Source: Bordetella parapertussis | GTDB taxonomy: Bacteria; Pseudomonadota; Gammaproteobacteria; Burkholderiales; Burkholderiaceae_B | DNA: 5,867 bases | Assembly (NCBI GenBank): GCA_945869355.1 | Contig: CAMBPA010000099.1 | Coordinates: 1 to 5,867 of the forward strand | Direction of reading: 5' to 3' | Shown here: positions 5,230 through 5,867 of the stretch, piece by piece | Layout of the letters: each line of letters begins with the position of its first letter | Position numbering within the stretch: position 1 is the stretch's first letter | Position numbers and translations under genes: made by a program | The notes under the pieces: generated by a model | Told to the model about the DNA's origin: nothing | Databases searched by the model: none | What the model saw: the letters and a program-made list of their open reading frames with translations, nothing else

Positions 5230-5867
5230 GGGGTCGTTGCAGCGGTGCGACTCATGCGGCGAACCCGGAGAAATAGCCAAGTCGCGATGGATAAATTGAG
5301 TAGGTTCCACAAAATTCCATTCATCACCGCAGCCTGATAAGAGCCCGTCAGGTCAATGATTTTTCCCGACATCCAGCCACCCAGCGCCATCCCTAACATC
5401 GTCGCCATAATGACGGCACCCACCCGACGACCCGTTTCTGCCGCAGGGAAGTTTTCACGAATAATGATGGCATAGGACGGAACAATTCCGCCTTGAAACA
5501 AACCAAACATCGCAGAAATTAAATAAAGGGATACGAGCCCATCGAATGGCAGGAACATCAACAAGGCAATGCCTTGTAAGGCCGAGCCTAACAGAAGCGT
5601 TTTGATACCTCCGATGCGATCGCAAATCACGCCAGAAACCAAACGGCTGACTACCCCGCACGCTAGCATCAATGAAAGCATCTCTGCCCCACGAGCGGGG
5701 CCAAATCCCAAGTCGACACAATAGGCGACGATATGCACCTGTGGCATAGACATCGCCACACAACAAGCAAGCCCCGCCACAAGCAGAAGTGTCTGCGCTC
5801 TGTTTGTTGTTAACCCGAAGGGGGTTTCCGAAACATTCGACGGGCGGCCATTTGTGGGAACGCTGAC
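5226..5867 (-). CDS. MFS transporter, C-terminal half (5' end outside the window)
   Basis: The frame stays open to the right edge, giving 213 residues of a gene whose start lies beyond the window. The GTG at 5778-5780 is internal. The first 29 residues read as a polar loop (VSVPTNGRPSNVSETPFGL, then TTNRAQ) entering a helix, which fits the central loop between helices 6 and 7. About six membrane segments follow, matching helices 7-12 of the major facilitator superfamily. A motif-A-like loop, SRLVSGVICDRIGG, lies at about residues 78-91 of the visible part. Also visible are the glycine-rich GLFQGGIVPSYA and GMALGGWMSG, and the tail LRVRRMSRTAA. MFS carriers move small solutes, driven by ion gradients. 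The substrate is not readable; the pattern resembles a group common in Burkholderiales, distantly like oxalate/formate-type or monocarboxylate carriers. Confidence 0.9.
   Translation of the reverse strand, partial: VSVPTNGRPSNVSETPFGLTTNRAQTLLLVAGLACCVAMSMPQVHIVAYCVDLGFGPARGAEMLSLMLACGVVSRLVSGVICDRIGGIKTLLLGSALQGIALLMFLPFDGLVSLYLISAMFGLFQGGIVPSYAIIIRENFPAAETGRRVGAVIMATMLGMALGGWMSGKIIDLTGSYQAAVMNGILWNLLNLSIATWLFLRVRRMSRTAATTP

Noticed and set aside
5455..5766. Alternative minus-strand open frame of 103 codons inside the MFS gene
   Set aside because: It is an out-of-frame shadow. The MFS frame has continuous membrane helices and a motif-A-like loop and stays open to the window edge.

Overview
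This 5.9 kb window looks like chromosomal DNA of a betaproteobacterium, most likely order Burkholderiales. That is an inference from gene content: a Bug/TctC-type periplasmic binding protein, a type II-like beta-carbonic anhydrase, a riboswitch-controlled TerC/YjbE-type protein, and an MFS transporter whose C-terminal half resembles a form common in Burkholderiales. Base composition is moderate, near half GC by eye. I see no phage, plasmid, insertion sequence, CRISPR array, tRNA or rRNA.

Layout, left to right. A short AT-rich leader precedes a four-helix cytochrome b561 (+, 101-658). It converges, with a 20-base gap, on a minus-strand pair at 679-1937: a complete Bug-family solute-binding protein gene, and upstream of it an internally deleted zinc-less alcohol dehydrogenase/quinone oxidoreductase remnant. 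The remnant's TGA overlaps the Bug start codon as ATGA. The 438 bases from 1938 to 2375 hold no protein gene. They hold possible divergent promoters and a well-formed yybP-ykoY (Mn2+) riboswitch at 2108-2252, with an expression platform leading into a TerC/YjbE-family membrane protein (2376-3071). That gene ends in a clear intrinsic terminator at 3095-3129.

Next come three plus-strand genes: an SDR oxidoreductase (3164-3919), a small lipoprotein of unknown function (4015-4503) and beta-carbonic anhydrase can (4545-5210). Between the first two lies a 16-codon fossil of the C-terminus of a second SDR (3921-3971). A minus-strand MFS transporter, cut by the right edge, converges on can.

How the genes work together. 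The strongest functional unit is the manganese module: an RNA sensor in the leader of a presumed Mn2+ exporter. The leader can form a competing hairpin that would break the aptamer's closing helix, and it holds a sequence complementary to the ribosome binding site region. The other genes look like independent metabolic, transport and envelope functions. Two separate gene remnants (1689-1937 and 3921-3971) suggest local deletion or gene loss. I found no evidence of a wholly new system. The points most worth following are the riboswitch's switching architecture, the two gene fossils and the uncharacterised lipoprotein beside can.
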